A DNA stretch of 64,000 nt, taken from positions 2,676,001-2,740,000 of the forward strand of contig NZ_CP025119.1 of the NCBI RefSeq assembly GCF_002831685.1, read 5' to 3'. The position numbers were made by a program, and so were the translations under genes. Position 1 is the stretch's first letter; every line of letters starts with the position of its first letter. The DNA comes from Polaribacter sp. ALD11 (GTDB lineage: Bacteria > Bacteroidota > Bacteroidia > Flavobacteriales > Flavobacteriaceae). Positions 62,276 to 64,000 of the stretch are shown piece by piece. Under the pieces are notes generated by a model that did no database searches, was not told the origin of the DNA, and was given only the letters and a program-made list of their open reading frames with translations.

Positions 62276-62364
62276 GAAGATTTACTCGTTGTGTAAGGCA
62301 GTAAATCTTCTCACGGTATTACAAAATACCTGACAGTATTAATCCATTTGCACAATAAAGTGCA
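62276..62364 (+). promoter_or_regulatory. Three successive hairpins in the RNase G leader
   Basis: GAAGATTTACT pairs with AGTAAATCTTC (62276-62310, 13-nt loop); GGTAT pairs with ATACC (62315-62330); TGCAC pairs with GTGCA around AATAAA (62349-62364). They follow one another in about 90 bases and end 21 bases before the rng start codon. Structured leaders are known to mediate autoregulation of RNase E in E. coli; a similar role here is inferred. Confidence 0.5.
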
Positions 62365-62384
62365 GTGTTAAAACCAAATTCAGT

Positions 62385-63914
62385 ATGAAAACAGAATTAA
62401 TAATTCGTTCAAATTCATCTGATATTGATTTTGCCTTATTAAGAGATGGAAAACTTATTGAATTAAATAATGAAACAACTGGTAATAAATTTTCTGTTGG
62501 CGATATTTTTTTAGCTAAAATAGGAAAGGTGTTAACAGGTTTAAATGCAGCTTTTGTAAATGTAGGCTACCCAAAAGACGGGTTTTTACATTATCATGAT
62601 TTAGGTGCGCAGGTAAATTCATTAAATGCATTCATTAAGAAAGTAAGCACAGGTAATTATAAAGAATTCACTTTAAAAAACTTCCGATTTGAGGAAGACA
62701 TTAACAAAGACGGTAGTGTAAATAATGTACTAAAATCGGGGCAAAACCTATTAGTACAAATTGTAAAAGAACCAATATCTACAAAAGGACCAAGGTTAAG
62801 TTCCGAGTTATCTATAGCAGGTAGATTTTTGGTATTAGTTCCTTTTTCTAACAGAGTTTCAGTTTCTCAAAAAATTGAAGACCCAAAAGAAAAAGAACGA
62901 TTAAAAAGATTAGCAAAAAGCATAAAACCAAAAGGTTTTGGCGTTATTCTAAGAACTGTTGCCGAAGGAAAAAAAGTAGCAGAACTAGATAAAGATTTGC
63001 AAAACTCATTAGAGCGTTGGAAAAAGATGTGTAAAAGTATCGCGAATACAAATACGCCAACAAAAATTTTGAGTGAATTAAACAGAGCATCTTCTATTTT
63101 AAGAGATGTTATGAATGAATCGTTTACAAGTATTGTAACCAATGATGAGACTCTTCAAGAAGAAATTAAAGAGTATTTGCAAGAAATTTATCCTGAAAAG
63201 GAAAAAATAGTAAAATTGCATAGATCTGAAATTCCTATTTTTGAGAAGTACGGAATAGAAAGACAAATAAAAACATCATTTGGTAAAACAGTTTCTATGA
63301 GCAAAGGTGCGTATCTAGTAATAGAACACACAGAGGCTTTGCACGTTATTGATGTAAATAGCGGAAACCGTTCTAACAAAGCTGGTTCGCAAGAAGATAC
63401 TGCATTAGAAGTAAATCTAATTTCAGCGACAGAAGTAGCACGTCAATTACAATTGCGTGATATGGGCGGAATTATAGTTGTAGATTTTATTGATATGCAC
63501 AAAGTTGAAAACAGAAATAAATTGTTTCAACATCTGAAAGAGCAAATGGCTTTCGACAGAACAAAACACAAAATATTACCTCCAAGTAAGTTTGGATTGG
63601 TACAAATTACAAGACAAAGGGTTAGACCAGAGTTAAGTATAAAAACTACCGAAGCCAACCCAAATAAAAATGGAGATGTAGAAGCGCCAATTGTCTTATT
63701 AGACAAAATTGAAGCAGATTTAGAGAAATTTATCTCTAATCCAAAGAATAAAAAGATACAATTACACTTGCATCCTTTTATTGCTGCCTATTTATTAAAA
63801 GGCGTAAATTCTATTCGTTTTAAATGGTATTTAAAACATAAAAAGTGGATTACTATTATACCTAGAGATGCTTACACATACTTACATTATAGATTTAAAT
63901 CTCCAAAAGATTAA
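62385..63914 (+). CDS. rng: Ribonuclease G/E family endoribonuclease
   Basis: Processes rRNA and degrades mRNA in the cytoplasm. The 509-residue protein has an S1 domain (about 35-135, with FSVGDIFLAKIGKVLTGLNA and AFVNVGYPKDGFLHYHDL) and the catalytic DNase I-like domain with the metal-binding Asp pair in HVIDVNSGNRS and GGIIVVDFIDM. It lacks the long C-terminal scaffold of E. coli RNase E and is of RNase G length. It follows HU and the small basic protein, with a leader containing three hairpins. Confidence 0.96.
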   Translation: MKTELIIRSNSSDIDFALLRDGKLIELNNETTGNKFSVGDIFLAKIGKVLTGLNAAFVNVGYPKDGFLHYHDLGAQVNSLNAFIKKVSTGNYKEFTLKNFRFEEDINKDGSVNNVLKSGQNLLVQIVKEPISTKGPRLSSELSIAGRFLVLVPFSNRVSVSQKIEDPKEKERLKRLAKSIKPKGFGVILRTVAEGKKVAELDKDLQNSLERWKKMCKSIANTNTPTKILSELNRASSILRDVMNESFTSIVTNDETLQEEIKEYLQEIYPEKEKIVKLHRSEIPIFEKYGIERQIKTSFGKTVSMSKGAYLVIEHTEALHVIDVNSGNRSNKAGSQEDTALEVNLISATEVARQLQLRDMGGIIVVDFIDMHKVENRNKLFQHLKEQMAFDRTKHKILPPSKFGLVQITRQRVRPELSIKTTEANPNKNGDVEAPIVLLDKIEADLEKFISNPKNKKIQLHLHPFIAAYLLKGVNSIRFKWYLKHKKWITIIPRDAYTYLHYRFKSPKD

Positions 63915-63949
63915 TTTATATATTTGTAAAAGGCAATAATTTATTATCA

Positions 63950-63982
63950 AAAAACCCGAAACTTCTAAAGCTTCGGGTTTTT
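63950..63982 (+). terminator. Terminator after rng
   Basis: AAAAACCCGAA pairs with TTCGGGTTTTT around a loop that can form a further CTT/AAG pairing, followed by T residues. It lies about 35 bp beyond the rng stop codon. Confidence 0.88.
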
Positions 63983-64000
63983 CTATTTATATTAAAGAAT

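Noticed and set aside
62315..62330. GGTAT...ATACC in the RNase G leader as another locus operator
   Set aside because: The spacer is six bases, not two, it lies between other hairpins in a leader, and no -7 box is at the expected distance.
63919..63926. TATATTTG near the right edge as a promoter
   Set aside because: It is followed within 60 bases by a terminator and no start codon is visible before the window ends; a small RNA is possible but unsupported.
1..64000. CRISPR array, tRNA, rRNA or insertion sequence
   Set aside because: No regular short repeats with spacers, no tRNA-like cloverleaf, no rRNA signature and no transposase reading frame was recognised by eye; a covariance-model scan would be the proper test.

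Overview
The window is an AT-rich chromosomal segment from a marine-type member of the Flavobacteriaceae (Bacteroidota), close to genera such as Polaribacter or Tenacibaculum. This rests on type IX secretion (T9SS) C-terminal sorting domains, a PorP/SprF-OmpA pair, gldD and gldE, the Bacteroidota order ileS-dksA-like-lspA, and promoters with the Bacteroidota -7 element TAnnTTTG. No rRNA, tRNA, CRISPR array or transposase was recognised.

Layout. 1-2.8 kb: end of a PorP/SprF gene and an OmpA-family partner. 2.9-8.2 kb: ileS, a DksA-like gene, a small exported protein and lspA. 8.6-26.6 kb, all on the minus strand: an accessory locus with three long T9SS cargo proteins, each followed 27-28 bp later by a nearly identical 59-residue peptide gene; two phage-tail-collar proteins (one with a signal peptide); a substrate-binding-protein-like gene without a signal peptide; a NarL-type two-component pair; a predicted polytopic membrane protein; and a small unknown protein. 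26.8-30.8 kb: uvrC and a patatin/BamA-type protein. 30.9-39.6 kb: PiT phosphate transporter and OprP-like porin, then a TonB receptor and an internally duplicated beta-helix lipoprotein. 39.7-44.5 kb: metal-binding lipoprotein, DMT exporter, M16 peptidase pair. 44.8-48.4 kb: rplU-rpmA and a HisKA_2/LytTR two-component pair. 48.6-58.1 kb: waaA, a split YeeE/YedE transporter, a molybdenum-cofactor cluster (moaA, moeA, frameshifted four-helix-bundle gene, moaC, mobA, moeB) and a membrane MutS-like ATPase. 58.2-64 kb: gldD-gldE-ssb-mutY on the minus strand, then HU, a 30-residue basic ribosomal-type protein and RNase G.

The most unusual part is the 8.6-26.6 kb locus. A palindrome, GGTAT-N2-ATACC or a close variant, lies about 90-110 bp upstream of five starts: both collar genes, the histidine kinase, the small unknown gene and the third T9SS gene. 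At three of these it sits 51-53 bp upstream of a recognisable or near-consensus -7 box, where an activator would bind. The simplest reading is an autoregulated regulon in which the local histidine kinase/response regulator pair controls secreted cargo, collar proteins and exported peptides. The locus also carries a 70-bp inverted repeat with the palindrome at its apex, and a mosaic junction of two gene remnants recording block duplication. The first T9SS gene instead has two direct repeats spaced 21 bp, a geometry used by LytTR-type regulators.

All functions were assigned by reading the translated sequence and family knowledge; no database or structure search was run.
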